Shown: in pieces, positions 1-9,172 of the stretch
Layout: each line of letters starts with the position of its first letter
How positions within the stretch are numbered: position 1 is the first letter of the stretch
Source of the DNA: Acidobacteriota bacterium
Lineage (GTDB): Bacteria; Acidobacteriota; Holophagae; Holophagales; Holophagaceae
NCBI GenBank assembly: GCA_016195985.1
Contig: JACPYP010000026.1
Coordinates: 1-59,387 of the forward strand
Direction of reading: 5' to 3'
DNA: 59,387 nucleotides
Notes under the pieces: model-generated
What the model was told of the DNA's origin: nothing
Database searches by the model: none
Seen by the model: only the letters and a program-made list of their open reading frames with translations
Translations under genes and position numbers: made by a program

Positions 1-20
1 TCATCCCTTCTTAAGCCTTC

Positions 21-133
21 GTCGTGGCTTTTCCCCAAGTGTCACACCCGTTCCCATCCCGAACACGGCAGTTAAGACTTGGAGGGCCGATGATACTGCG
101 CATTACATGCGTGGAAAAGTAGGTCGCTGCGAC
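21..133 (+). rRNA. rrf: 5S ribosomal RNA
   Basis: The 5S core is recognisable (the stretch reading cccgttcccatcccgaacac and the following ggcagttaag). The ends are set by an 8-bp closing helix between 21-28 and 126-133 that includes two G-U pairs. At 113 nt it has normal length. It is followed at once by terminators, so this is the 3' end of an rRNA operon whose 16S and 23S genes lie upstream of the window. Confidence 0.95.
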
Positions 134-141
134 GTTAAATC

Positions 142-175
142 AAACGGGTCATCCTTCATGGATGACCCGTTTTTT
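142..175 (+). terminator. Rho-independent terminator of the rRNA operon
   Basis: A perfect inverted repeat of about 12 bp (143-154 with 160-171) with a short loop is followed by a run of T residues. It lies 9 nt after the 5S gene. Confidence 0.9.
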
Positions 176-184
176 CGTGATCAT

Positions 185-207
185 CCCCCGCATCTGCGGG
201 GGTTTTT
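185..207 (+). terminator. Second tandem terminator
   Basis: A seven-bp G+C hairpin (185-191 with 196-202) with a four-base loop is followed by five T residues. It directly follows the first terminator and presumably keeps strong rRNA transcription out of ppdK. Confidence 0.75.
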
Positions 208-252
208 GCGTGCCGCGCCGGATACACTGATTGTTCCGCGTGGAGGATAACA

Positions 253-2967
253 ATGGGTAAAGGTGTTTACACCTTTGGTGGGAACCGTAATGAGGGGAGC
301 GCTTCCATGCGCAACCTCCTCGGTGGAAAGGGCTGCAACCTGGCCGAAATGGCGGGACTTGGCATACCGGTTCCACCTGGATTCACCCTCACCACCGAAC
401 AGTGCGGCGCCTACTACGCCCATGGTCGCCAGCTCGCCGATGGGCTCAAGGCTGAAGTGCTGGATGCCTTGAAGTGGCTTGAGGGCGTGCGCGGGTGCGG
501 CTTCGGGTCCACCGAGAATCCGCTCCTGCTCTCAGTCCGTTCCGGCGCGCGCGTGTCCATGCCCGGCATGATGGACACGGTTCTCAATTTGGGCTTGAAC
601 GATCAGACGGTCGCGGCGCTCGAGCGCGCCAGCGGCAACCCCCGTTTCGCCTGGGATTCCTACCGCCGCTTCATCACGATGTACAGCAACGTGGTGCTGA
701 ATGTGGAGCACGCCCTTTTCGAGGCGGAGCTGGAGCGCGCGAAGGAACGGCTGGGCAAGCGCGAGGATACAGAGCTCACGGCGGAGGATTGGCGTGGAAT
801 GGTGACCGCCTTCAAGGACATCGTCCATGAAGAGACTGGGCACGCCTTCCCCCAAGATCCCATGGAGCAGCTGTGGGGCGCCATCCGCGCAGTGTTCGAG
901 AGCTGGAACACCGCGCGTGCCATCACCTACCGGCGATTGAATCGCATTCCCGACGACTGGGGCACGGGCGTGAACGTGCAGAGCATGGTCTTCGGCAACA
1001 TGGGAGACGATTGCGGAACAGGCGTGGCATTCACCCGCGATCCAGCCACGGGAGAGCGGCTGTTCTATGGCGAGTATCTGATCAACGCGCAGGGCGAAGA
1101 TGTGGTGGCGGGCATCCGCACGCCTCAGCCCATCACGCGCTCCCAGGCCGAAGGCACGGGATTGAAGAGCCTTGAAGAGGCCATGCCGGCCTCCTTCAAG
1201 GAACTGGATGCCACCTGCCAGCGCTTGGAGCAGCACTTCAAGGACATGCAGGACATCGAGTTCACCATCGAGCGGGGGAAACTCTACCTCTTGCAGACCC
1301 GCAACGGGAAGCGGACTGCCATGGCCGGCATCCGCATCGCCATCGACTTGGTGGAGGAAGGCCTCATCGACAGCGGCACCGCCCTCAAGCGCATCGATGC
1401 CGACAGCCTTTCACAACTGCTGGCCCCCGTCTTCGATCCCAAAGAAAAGGAACGCCTCCGCCAGGAAGGCAAGTTGCTGACCAAGGGCTTGAACGCAGGA
1501 CCTGGAGCTGCCACTGGACGCATCGCCCTTACGGCGGAGCAGGCCGAAAAGATGGCTGAAGAGGGCCCCGTGGTGCTGGTGCGGGTCGAGACCAGCCCTG
1601 AAGACATCTCGGGCATGGTGGCTTCCCAGGGCATCCTCACGGCGCGCGGTGGCATGACCAGCCACGCCGCAGTGGTGGCCCGCGGCATGGGCAAGCCCTG
1701 TGTCTGCGGCGCCTCGGCGGTGCAGATCGATCTTGCCCGTGGCGTGGCTAGGGTGGGAGAACACGAACTGAAGGCGGGCGAGGATTGGATTTCCATGGAT
1801 GGCTCCACGGGTGAAGTGTTTTTGGGCAAGCTCAGCGCCCACCCCTCTGAGGTCAACCAGGTGCTGGTGGACAGCCGCTTGAAAGCGGAGGACAGCGAAC
1901 TCTACCAGCGCTTCGCCAAGATCATGGCCTGGAGCCGCCAGGCCAAGCGCATGAAGGTGCGCACCAACGCGGACACGCCGCATGACGCGGCGGTGGCCCG
2001 CGCCTTCGGCGCAGAAGGCATTGGGCTCTGCCGCACAGAGCACATGTTCTTCGAGGGAGACCGCATCCTCGCCGTACGGGAGATGATCCTGGCTTCTGAC
2101 CTCGAGGGAAGGGAGAAAGCCCTGGCCAAGCTTCTGCCCATGCAGCGCGAGGATTTCGAGGGCCTCTTCACGGCCATGAACGGCCTGCCCGTGAACATCC
2201 GCCTGCTGGACCCGCCTCTCCATGAATTCCTGCCGCAGGACGAACCCGGGCAACGGGAGATGGCCGGGGTGCTGGGCGTGGACCTGGGCACGGTCGAGCG
2301 CCGGGTGGCGCAGCTGCACGAGTTCAATCCCATGATGGGCCACCGGGGCTGCCGCCTCGGAATCACCTTCCCGGAGATCATCCGCATGCAGGTGCGGGCC
2401 ATCGCCGAGGCTGCCCTCAACGTGGCCGCCAAGGGGGTCAAGGCCCTGCCGGAGATCATGGTCCCCCTGATCGGGACTGTGCGCGAGCTGGCCTACACCA
2501 AGACCGAAATGCTCGATGAGATCGCGCAGGTGAACAAGGAACGCGGCACCCAGTTCGCCTGTCCCATTGGCACGATGATCGAGATCCCCCGGGCAGCCAT
2601 CACCGCCGACAAGATCGCCCAGGAGGCCGAATTCTTCAGCTTCGGCACCAACGACCTCACCCAGATGGGTTTCGGCTTCAGCCGGGATGACGCGGGGACT
2701 TTCCTGCCCGAGTACGTGGGGAAGAAGATTCTGGAGGACGACCCCTTCCAGAGCCTGGATCAGGAGGGCATCGGCGAGCTGGTGCGGATCGCCTGCGAAA
2801 AGGGCCGGGCCAGCCGGCCCGGTCTCAAACTCGGGGTTTGCGGCGAACATGGGGGCGATCCCCGCAGCGTGGTTTTCTTCCACGGCGTGGGCCTGGACTA
2901 CGTCAGCTGCAGCCCCTACCGGGTACCCATCGCCACCCTGGCAGCCGCCCAGGCGGCCCTCTCCTAA
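253..2967 (+). CDS. ppdK: Pyruvate, phosphate dikinase
   Basis: Interconverts pyruvate + ATP + Pi and PEP + AMP + PPi in the cytoplasm. The 904-residue length is typical. The N-terminal ATP-grasp domain starts with GGKGCNLAEMAGLGIPVPPG. The central phosphohistidine domain carries GGMTSHAAVVARG with the catalytic His near residue 471. The C-terminal PEP/pyruvate TIM barrel ends with GVCGEHGGDP, whose Cys near 863 is the expected proton donor. A ggagg ribosome-binding site precedes the ATG. The gene stands alone between the rRNA terminators and its own terminator. With glgP, pfkA and fba elsewhere in the window, it suggests PPi-linked control of the PEP-pyruvate step, for glycolysis or gluconeogenesis. 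Confidence 0.97.
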   Translation: MGKGVYTFGGNRNEGSASMRNLLGGKGCNLAEMAGLGIPVPPGFTLTTEQCGAYYAHGRQLADGLKAEVLDALKWLEGVRGCGFGSTENPLLLSVRSGARVSMPGMMDTVLNLGLNDQTVAALERASGNPRFAWDSYRRFITMYSNVVLNVEHALFEAELERAKERLGKREDTELTAEDWRGMVTAFKDIVHEETGHAFPQDPMEQLWGAIRAVFESWNTARAITYRRLNRIPDDWGTGVNVQSMVFGNMGDDCGTGVAFTRDPATGERLFYGEYLINAQGEDVVAGIRTPQPITRSQAEGTGLKSLEEAMPASFKELDATCQRLEQHFKDMQDIEFTIERGKLYLLQTRNGKRTAMAGIRIAIDLVEEGLIDSGTALKRIDADSLSQLLAPVFDPKEKERLRQEGKLLTKGLNAGPGAATGRIALTAEQAEKMAEEGPVVLVRVETSPEDISGMVASQGILTARGGMTSHAAVVARGMGKPCVCGASAVQIDLARGVARVGEHELKAGEDWISMDGSTGEVFLGKLSAHPSEVNQVLVDSRLKAEDSELYQRFAKIMAWSRQAKRMKVRTNADTPHDAAVARAFGAEGIGLCRTEHMFFEGDRILAVREMILASDLEGREKALAKLLPMQREDFEGLFTAMNGLPVNIRLLDPPLHEFLPQDEPGQREMAGVLGVDLGTVERRVAQLHEFNPMMGHRGCRLGITFPEIIRMQVRAIAEAALNVAAKGVKALPEIMVPLIGTVRELAYTKTEMLDEIAQVNKERGTQFACPIGTMIEIPRAAITADKIAQEAEFFSFGTNDLTQMGFGFSRDDAGTFLPEYVGKKILEDDPFQSLDQEGIGELVRIACEKGRASRPGLKLGVCGEHGGDPRSVVFFHGVGLDYVSCSPYRVPIATLAAAQAALS

Positions 2968-2990
2968 AGCCTCGAATCAGTTATTCTGGA

Positions 2991-3016
2991 AAGGCCGCGC
3001 ACCGCGCGGCCTTTTT
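2991..3016 (+). terminator. Terminator of ppdK
   Basis: A ten-bp perfect stem (2991-3000 with 3004-3013) with a three-base loop runs into a T tract. It separates ppdK from ettA, which begins 13 nt later. Confidence 0.85.
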
Positions 3017-3029
3017 GTCGGATGCAGCC

Positions 3030-4715
3030 ATGGCCAAGACCACGAGCGACCAGCCCGAGATCATCTATTCGATGATGCGGGTCAGCAAGATCTACAACAA
3101 CAAGCCCGTCATCAAGGACATCTCGCTGAGTTACTTCCACGGGGCGAAGATCGGCGTGCTGGGCCTCAACGGCTCTGGCAAGAGCACGGTGCTGCGCATC
3201 ATGGCGGGTGTCGATCACGACTTCAACGGCGAGGCCGTGCTCAGCAAGGGGTACAGCACCGGCATCCTGGACCAGGAGCCTCAGCTCGACCCGGACAAGA
3301 CGGTGCGTGAGATCGTCGAGGAAGGCGCCGCGGAGCAGGTGGGCTGGCTCAAGGATTACAACGCCATCAGCGACCAGTTCGCCGATCCCGACGCGGACAT
3401 GGACGTGCTGCTGGCCAAGCAGGGCGAGCTCCAGGAGAAGATCGACGCCCACGACTGCTGGGATCTCGACTCGCGGCTGGAACAGGCCATGGACGCCCTG
3501 CGCTGCCCTGATCCCGACACGAAGATCAGCGTCCTCTCCGGCGGCGAGCGCCGCCGCGTGGCCCTGTGCCGCCTGCTGCTGCAGAAGCCGGACATCCTCC
3601 TGCTGGACGAGCCCACCAACCACCTGGATGCGGAAACCGTGGCTTGGCTGGAGAAGCACCTGCAGGACTACAAGGGCACGGTCATCGCCGTCACCCATGA
3701 CCGCTACTTCCTGGATCACGTGGCCGAGTGGATTCTTGAACTCGACCGTGGCGAAGGCATCCCCTGGAAGGGCAACTACTCCAGCTGGCTGGAGCAGAAG
3801 CAGAACCGGCTGGCCCGCGAGGAGAAGTCCGATCAGAAGCGTCAGAAGACGTTGGAGCGCGAGCTGGAGTGGATTCGCATGTCCCCCAAGGGGCAGCATG
3901 CCAAGAGCAAGGACCGCATCGCCAACTACGAGCGGCTGGCCGGCGAGGAAGGCCGCCAGAAGGAACAGGAGCTGGAGATCTACATCCCCAGCGGCCCGCG
4001 CCTGGGCGACTTGGTGGCTGAACTGAACGGCGTCTCCAAAGCCTATGGCGACCGCGTGCTCTTCGAGAACCTGAGCTTCGCCATCCCCCGGGCGGGCATC
4101 CTCGGCGTCATCGGTCCCAACGGCGCCGGAAAGTCCACGCTGCTGCGCCTGCTCACGGGCCAGGAGACGCCAGACGCCGGAACCATCCGCCTGGGTGAAA
4201 CCGTTCGCATGGCCTACGTGGACCAGTTGCGCGCCCACCTTAACCTGGAGAAGAACGTCTTCGAGGCGGTCTCGGGCGGCTACGAGCAGATCGAACTGGG
4301 CGGCAAGCTCATCAACGCCCGCGCCTGGCTGAGCCGCTTCGGCTTCAGCGGCGATTCCCAGCAGAAGAAGATCTCCGAGCTCAGCGGCGGCCAGCAGAAC
4401 CGCCTGAACCTGGCTCTCACGCTGAAGAGCGAATCCAACCTGCTCTTCTTCGATGAACCCACCAACGACCTCGACGTGAACACCATGCGCGCACTGGAGG
4501 AGGCCATCGAATCCTTCGCCGGCAGCGCCGTGGTGGTAAGCCACGACCGCTGGTTCCTGGATCGTCTGGCCACGCATATCCTGGCCTTCGAGGGGGATTC
4601 CCAGGTGCAGTTCTTCGATGGGAACTACAGTCAGTACGAGGAGTACCGCAAAGACGTGCTGGGCCTGAAGCCCTTCGATCCCCACCGCATCAAGTACCGC
4701 AAGCTCACGCGATGA
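3030..4715 (+). CDS. ettA: ABC-F translation factor, energy-dependent translational throttle (EttA)
   Basis: A soluble tandem ABC ATPase of 561 residues, the size of E. coli EttA. ABC-F proteins bind the ribosomal E site and gate elongation according to ATP/ADP. Both cassettes are complete: Walker A GLNGSGKST, signature LSGGERRRVALC and Walker B DILLLDEPTNHLDAE, then GPNGAGKST, LSGGQQNRLNL and LLFFDEPTNDLD. No membrane segments are present. A charged linker follows the first cassette. I chose the ATG at 3030 (MAKTTSDQPE) because it matches family N-termini; an earlier in-frame start would run back through the ppdK terminator. The next gene overlaps its stop by four bases (ATGA), implying translational coupling. 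Confidence 0.93.
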   Translation: MAKTTSDQPEIIYSMMRVSKIYNNKPVIKDISLSYFHGAKIGVLGLNGSGKSTVLRIMAGVDHDFNGEAVLSKGYSTGILDQEPQLDPDKTVREIVEEGAAEQVGWLKDYNAISDQFADPDADMDVLLAKQGELQEKIDAHDCWDLDSRLEQAMDALRCPDPDTKISVLSGGERRRVALCRLLLQKPDILLLDEPTNHLDAETVAWLEKHLQDYKGTVIAVTHDRYFLDHVAEWILELDRGEGIPWKGNYSSWLEQKQNRLAREEKSDQKRQKTLERELEWIRMSPKGQHAKSKDRIANYERLAGEEGRQKEQELEIYIPSGPRLGDLVAELNGVSKAYGDRVLFENLSFAIPRAGILGVIGPNGAGKSTLLRLLTGQETPDAGTIRLGETVRMAYVDQLRAHLNLEKNVFEAVSGGYEQIELGGKLINARAWLSRFGFSGDSQQKKISELSGGQQNRLNLALTLKSESNLLFFDEPTNDLDVNTMRALEEAIESFAGSAVVVSHDRWFLDRLATHILAFEGDSQVQFFDGNYSQYEEYRKDVLGLKPFDPHRIKYRKLTR

Positions 4716-5332
4716 GCGGCTTGAACTCCCGGGCGGGAAGCCAGGCCCTCTTGATGGCCGGCCTGGGCCTCGCCTTTGGCGGGGCGGCCCTGTGGGCCGG
4801 TTTGGGAGAAGGATCCGTCGCGCTCTGGGGCTTCGGCGGCGCCTGCTTATTGCAGGTGGCACCGGCCCTGAGCCTGCGCTGGCGCATCGCCCAGGGATTG
4901 GGAAACAGCGGGTTGGATCGCGAGCGCCGCATTCTGCGGATCTCGAGTTTCCTGCAGCGCTTCCTGGCCCTGGGCCTGGCCATGGCTTCGGTGTCGGCGC
5001 TGCTGGGCGAACGGGCGCCCCAGACCACATCCGCCACGCAAGGGGCGGCCTTGCTCGCGGTTCTGGCCTTCGCGCCGCTTTGGTTCGCCAAGCGGAGCTT
5101 CGGACCGGCCCATCCTGCCTTCCAGCAGGAGGCCGACCGCTCGCTCCTTCTGTTGGCGCTGGCCGTCCTCTTGCTAGCCGCCACGGTTCTGGGCCGTTGG
5201 TTTTTCTGGGCGGACGCGGCGGCAGGCCTGGCCCAGGCCCTCGGACTGTTCTTCGCGGGCCAAGCCCTGGCGAAGGCCACCTCCCTTCCGGCCTTCCGCG
5301 GCGGCTGCGGAGGCAGTTGCAGTTGCGGTTGA
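4712..5332 (+). CDS. Small membrane protein with Cys-rich tail, distantly CDF-like
   Basis: I do not firmly recognise this 206-residue protein. It has about five hydrophobic segments (near residues 12-50, 85-105, 108-130, 148-165 and 170-190) and ends in GGCGGSCSCG, a cysteine cluster suited to metal binding. The C-terminal half, with an Asp before the last helix (FFWADAAAGLAQALGLFFAG) and another in EADRSLLL, faintly recalls the last helices of cation diffusion facilitators, but a full CDF domain is absent. It is translationally coupled to ettA and followed 7 nt later by the methyltransferase gene. The coding assignment is secure; metal-linked function is only a guess. Confidence 0.75.
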   Translation: MSGLNSRAGSQALLMAGLGLAFGGAALWAGLGEGSVALWGFGGACLLQVAPALSLRWRIAQGLGNSGLDRERRILRISSFLQRFLALGLAMASVSALLGERAPQTTSATQGAALLAVLAFAPLWFAKRSFGPAHPAFQQEADRSLLLLALAVLLLAATVLGRWFFWADAAAGLAQALGLFFAGQALAKATSLPAFRGGCGGSCSCG

Positions 5333-5339
5333 GCGCCTG

Positions 5340-6206
5340 ATGCGCGCCCTCGAGCTGTTTTCCGGGGTGGGCGGCTGGCGCTGCGCCCTGGGCGGCCGCG
5401 GCCAGGTTCTGGCGGCCTACGACGTGAACGAAGCGGCCAATGACACTTACGCACTGAACCACGGAGACCGCCCCCGGCCCCGGGAACTGGCGGCCGTTCC
5501 CGCACAGGCGCTGGCCGCCCATGGTGCCGACACTTGGCTCATGAGCCCGCCCTGCCAGCCTTTCTGCCGCATGGGCAACCATCAGGGCCTGGAGGATCCG
5601 CGATCCCGGGCTTTCCGGCACCTGATGGACGTGTTCCGGGAGGCGCCGCCGCAGCAGGTGGTCCTTGAGAACGTGGTGGGATTTCTGGGCTCCGACGCCC
5701 ATGCCCTGTTCTTGAAATGCATCCGGGCCCACGGCATGCAGCAGCTGGATCTGGAGGCCTGCCCCAGCCGCTTTGGACTGCCCAACCAGCGGCCCCGTGT
5801 CTACGTCGTGGCCTCCCGCCAGCCGCTCCGCCCCTTGCCGCGGCCGGACCTGCCGCCACGGCCCCTGTCCGAATTCCTGGATGCGGATCCGGAGCCGGAG
5901 CTTTTCCTTTCGCCGGCCACCTTTGAGCGGCACTGGCGCGGCATGGATCTGGTGGTGCCGGAAGATCGCCGCAGTACTTGCTTCATCGGGGGCTATGGGC
6001 GCCGTTTCGTGGGCAGCGGGTCCTTCCTGAAGACGCGGGACGGGGCGCGCCGGTTCTCCCCCACGGAGATCGCGCGGCTGCACGGCCTGCCGGATGGATT
6101 CCACTTTCCCCCGGAACTGCCGCTGGAGGTTCGCTACCGGCTGCTGGGCAATGGGCTGTCCATTCCGGTGGCCGCCTGGGCGCTGGACCATCTGCGGGAC
6201 CGGTAG
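5340..6206 (+). CDS. DNMT2-type cytosine-5 methyltransferase (probable tRNA methyltransferase)
   Basis: An AdoMet-dependent C5-cytosine methyltransferase of 288 residues. Motif I is LELFSGVGG (5-12), the catalytic Cys is in SPPCQPF (Cys72), motif VI is ENV (110-112), motif VIII is NQRPRVYVV (149-157), and the C-terminal YRLLGN motif is at about 266-271. The region RRSTCFIGGYGRRFVGSGSF (210-229) corresponds to the DNMT2 hallmark CFT block, here CFI. The spacing, short target-recognition region and FSPTEIARLHGLPDGFHFP also follow DNMT2 rather than restriction-linked enzymes. Known DNMT2 proteins methylate C38 of a tRNA anticodon loop. No restriction endonuclease gene is adjacent. The closely spaced neighbours are the membrane protein and the phosphorylase-like gene. 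Confidence 0.88.
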   Translation: MRALELFSGVGGWRCALGGRGQVLAAYDVNEAANDTYALNHGDRPRPRELAAVPAQALAAHGADTWLMSPPCQPFCRMGNHQGLEDPRSRAFRHLMDVFREAPPQQVVLENVVGFLGSDAHALFLKCIRAHGMQQLDLEACPSRFGLPNQRPRVYVVASRQPLRPLPRPDLPPRPLSEFLDADPEPELFLSPATFERHWRGMDLVVPEDRRSTCFIGGYGRRFVGSGSFLKTRDGARRFSPTEIARLHGLPDGFHFPPELPLEVRYRLLGNGLSIPVAAWALDHLRDR

Positions 6207-6215
6207 AATCGCCCC

Positions 6216-6797
6216 ATGCGCCTCCTCATCTCCGCCTTCGCCCCCGAGCTTGGTCCCCTGGCGGCGGCGCCCCCCGCCGGGTGGGAAATCGCCACCGTGG
6301 GCGTGGGCGCCGTCAGCGCCGCCGCGGCCACCGCCGCGCTGGTGGCCGACCGCTGGCCTGAGGTGGTGGTCTTCCTCGGAACCTGCGGGCGCTACGACGA
6401 TCGGGTGCCGCTGTTTGAGTGTTTGTGGGCCTCGGAGGCCATAGCGACCTCGCTGGAGGAGGTCCGCGGCGGGGCCTACCGCCCCAAGATCGAACGCCGG
6501 CGTTGGGCGGCCTCGCTTCCAGGCGCCCTGCCGGGACACAGCGTCGCCGTTCCGCCCGCCATTACTTGCACCGCCGAAGGCGCCGCCCTGCTGTCGGCCA
6601 TTGCTCCCGTGGAGCACCTGGAGCTGACGGGGGTCTTCGAAGCCTGCCGTCTGGCCGGCGTGCCCTGCGGCGCGGCCCTGGTGGTGGTGAACGACGTGGG
6701 GCCCCAGGCCCAGGCCCAGTGGCTGGCCAACCATGAGGAAGGCAGCCGCCGGCTGGTGGCGCGGCTCAAGGAGACGGGGTTTTTCGCAGCGGGATGA
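6216..6797 (+). CDS. Nucleoside phosphorylase/nucleosidase superfamily protein
   Basis: A 193-residue cytoplasmic protein with the PNP/MTAN fold signature. It opens with RLLISAFAPELGPL, then GVGAVSAAAATAAL and a Gly-rich FLGTCGRYDD. Near residues 130-140 HLELTG keeps a Glu at the ribose-binding position, and VVNDVG supplies an Asp where MTA/SAH nucleosidase and futalosine hydrolase have their catalytic Asp. It is shorter than MTAN. It could hydrolyse a thio-nucleoside or futalosine (menaquinone branch); the exact substrate cannot be read. It starts 9 nt after the methyltransferase gene. Its 3' end overlaps comEC by 32 bp in convergent orientation. Confidence 0.72.
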   Translation: MRLLISAFAPELGPLAAAPPAGWEIATVGVGAVSAAAATAALVADRWPEVVVFLGTCGRYDDRVPLFECLWASEAIATSLEEVRGGAYRPKIERRRWAASLPGALPGHSVAVPPAITCTAEGAALLSAIAPVEHLELTGVFEACRLAGVPCGAALVVVNDVGPQAQAQWLANHEEGSRRLVARLKETGFFAAG

Positions 6798-9105
6798 TGG
6801 CCGTCGCGCCATCACCGGTTTCGATATGCCAACCGCCCGGCCCGGCGGTGACGCGCATGCCGCAGCGCGGGCCGGTGATCCAGGGTTCGAGGCCTATGGC
6901 GCGGAAGGCCGCCAGCGTTTCCTCATGGGGGTGGTCGAAGCGGTTCTTCAGGCCCGCCGGGATGAGGATCACCTCCGGTCGCAGCGCGGCGAGCCAGGCC
7001 GGATCCGATGCGTTGCGGCTGCCGTGGTGGCCAGCCTTCAGCAAGCGGTGGACGGAAGGCGCCTTGCCGGTTCCCGGATCGCCCAGGTCGAGGAGGTCCC
7101 GCTCCTGGACGGCCATGGCGTCGCCCATGAGCCAGAGTTCGCGGTCCCTCCACGTCACGCGCAGCACCGCGGACACCATGTTGGCGTCCGCCAGGCGGAA
7201 AGCTTGCGGCGGCCACCGCACGCTACAGGCCGCCTCGCCCCTCGTCCAGGCATCGCCCCGCAACAGGCCCGCGGGATCGCTTCCTTTGGGGCGGTAGGCC
7301 TCCCAGGGATCCTCCTCGCCGGCGATGACGGGCACCACTGTGCTGCTCAGGGGCCAAAGCCGCGCCAGTGTGGCCCAGCCTCCCGCATGATCGCCGTGGG
7401 GATGGGTGAGCAGGAGGTGCACAGGTTCGCGCACGCCCCGCCGGCTCAGCACCCGGGCCAGGCGGCGGCCGGTCCAGGGGCTCGGCCCCGTGTCGATGAG
7501 GGTTGCCTCGCCGCCTGGAACGCGCAACAGCAAGGCATCACCCTGGCCCACGTCGACGGCTTCCAGCGACAAGGTTGGCGCTGCGCGCCCGGTGCCCCGG
7601 CTGGCCAGCAGCCCCAGGGAGGCCCCGGCAAGCACCACCGTCAGCCAGCGGCTGCGCCGCAGCCTTCCCTGCAGGTGCGCGAGGGCCAGCCAGCCCAACG
7701 CCAGCAGCAGCCAGGGCCAGAGGATGCCCGTGCCCAGCGGCGCGATGCCGGTCAGCGCGGGCACGAGACGGTCCCCCATCCAGGTGAGAACCGCCCCGAT
7801 GCCCTGGGCGAGGCCAGGCAGGGGCAGGAGGATCAGCAGAAGGCAAAGGGGTGTGAGAAAGGCCACCAGGGGCAGTACCAGCAGGTTGGCCAGGATGCCC
7901 CACCAGGGCGCGCCGCCGTGCAGCAGGGCCAGAAGGGGCAGGGTGGAGAGCCAGGGCGCGGCCAGGCGGGAGAAGGGCGGGGAGAGCCGGCCCAGCAGCG
8001 GGGACAGCAGCCCGGCGATGGGTTCGGCGCCCCAGAGCAGGCCCAGGAGGGCCCACCAGGCCAACAGGAATCCCGGTTCCACCCCGGCGGCCGGATGGCC
8101 CAGCAGCCACAGCAGCAGGGCCCCGTGAAGGCCTGCCACGGGGGGCAGCTTCCACCCGGTGGAGCGCCCCACGGCCCAGGCCACGCCCATGAAAAGCCCC
8201 CGCCAGACGGGCGCCGAAAAACCCACCAGTCCCGCGTACAGCGCGCCTGCCGCGACGGTTCCCAAGGCCGCGCCCCGGAGGCGCAGGCGCCGCAGGAGCG
8301 CCTCGACCGCGGCCATGACCAGGGTGACTTGCAGGCCCGAGACCACCAGGATGTGAATGGTGCCGCTCTCGGCAAACACGCTGAAATGGCCTTCGTCCGC
8401 GGGCGGGATGCCCAGGGCCAGGGCACCCCACAGGTCTCTGGCGGTGGGTTCCAGGGGCAGGGCCTCGAAGCGGCGCCGGGCGAAGGCCTGCAGCCGCAGC
8501 AGCCAGGAAGGCCGGGCGGGGCCGGTGGCCTCCATCAGCTGGGCCGAAGCCAGGTGGATGCGCCGGGGCGACTCGTCGCTGCGGGCGCGCCAAAGCGGGC
8601 GCTCGGCCAGGAATACCGGCGCGGGCAGGATGGGCCGGAGCTCCGCTCGGAACCTCACCGGGGTGCCCGGTTCGGGCGCTGGCCGCTCCTCCCCGGATGG
8701 CACCGTGAGGGGCAGGCTGAGGCCGCGCAGGGAGGCGGGACCCGTTATGTCGATCTGGCTGCGCAGTCGTTCGCCCTGGAGGGTCCAGGGGGCGGCGATG
8801 CGGCCCTCGACCGCCTGGAAACCCACGGGCAACGCCGTTTCCCAGCGGGCCCGCCGGGCCAGGCCCAGGGCCGTGAGTCCGGCCAGGGTGAGGGCCAGCG
8901 GCACCACGATCCAGCGGCGGAAACGCAGCAGAAAGAGGGACAGAAGCCATGCAAGGCCGCCCGTGGCCCACCAGCGGGCTCCCCCTTGGCCATTCCACCG
9001 CTCCGGCAGCAGCCAGGGCAGGGCGCAGGCGGTCGCCATGGCCCAGGCCAGGGGCCAAAGCGATGCTCCGGCAAGGCGTTGCCACAGGCTGGATCTGGAA
9101 AGCAT
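6766..9105 (-). CDS. comEC: ComEC/Rec2-family DNA uptake channel
   Basis: Inner-membrane channel that takes up single-stranded DNA during natural transformation; 779 residues with three parts. The N-terminus has two or three hydrophobic helices and an OB-fold-like region. The central competence domain includes FSVFAESGTIHILVVSGLQV and many transmembrane helices. The C-terminal metallo-beta-lactamase-like domain has VGQGDALLLRVPGG, LIDTGPS and LTHPHGDHAGGW with the metal-binding histidines intact. The start at 9105 (MLSRSSLWQR) leaves 67 bp to the divergent regulator; the open frame extends further upstream but would overlap that regulator. The intact metal site suggests the nuclease-like domain may be active. 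Confidence 0.92.
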   Translation of the reverse strand: MLSRSSLWQRLAGASLWPLAWAMATACALPWLLPERWNGQGGARWWATGGLAWLLSLFLLRFRRWIVVPLALTLAGLTALGLARRARWETALPVGFQAVEGRIAAPWTLQGERLRSQIDITGPASLRGLSLPLTVPSGEERPAPEPGTPVRFRAELRPILPAPVFLAERPLWRARSDESPRRIHLASAQLMEATGPARPSWLLRLQAFARRRFEALPLEPTARDLWGALALGIPPADEGHFSVFAESGTIHILVVSGLQVTLVMAAVEALLRRLRLRGAALGTVAAGALYAGLVGFSAPVWRGLFMGVAWAVGRSTGWKLPPVAGLHGALLLWLLGHPAAGVEPGFLLAWWALLGLLWGAEPIAGLLSPLLGRLSPPFSRLAAPWLSTLPLLALLHGGAPWWGILANLLVLPLVAFLTPLCLLLILLPLPGLAQGIGAVLTWMGDRLVPALTGIAPLGTGILWPWLLLALGWLALAHLQGRLRRSRWLTVVLAGASLGLLASRGTGRAAPTLSLEAVDVGQGDALLLRVPGGEATLIDTGPSPWTGRRLARVLSRRGVREPVHLLLTHPHGDHAGGWATLARLWPLSSTVVPVIAGEEDPWEAYRPKGSDPAGLLRGDAWTRGEAACSVRWPPQAFRLADANMVSAVLRVTWRDRELWLMGDAMAVQERDLLDLGDPGTGKAPSVHRLLKAGHHGSRNASDPAWLAALRPEVILIPAGLKNRFDHPHEETLAAFRAIGLEPWITGPRCGMRVTAGPGGWHIETGDGATAIIPLRKTPSP

Positions 9106-9172
9106 GCGGGAGAGTGTAGCCGAACCTGTCGAAACCTTGACAGGGGGCTTGGGGGTGGGGAATCTGGTGCCT

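Noticed and set aside
2964-6815. A very long open frame on the minus strand (about 1280 codons)
   Set aside because: It lies opposite ettA, the membrane protein, the methyltransferase and the phosphorylase-like gene, all with clear motifs. Long antisense frames are expected where third positions are G/C-rich.
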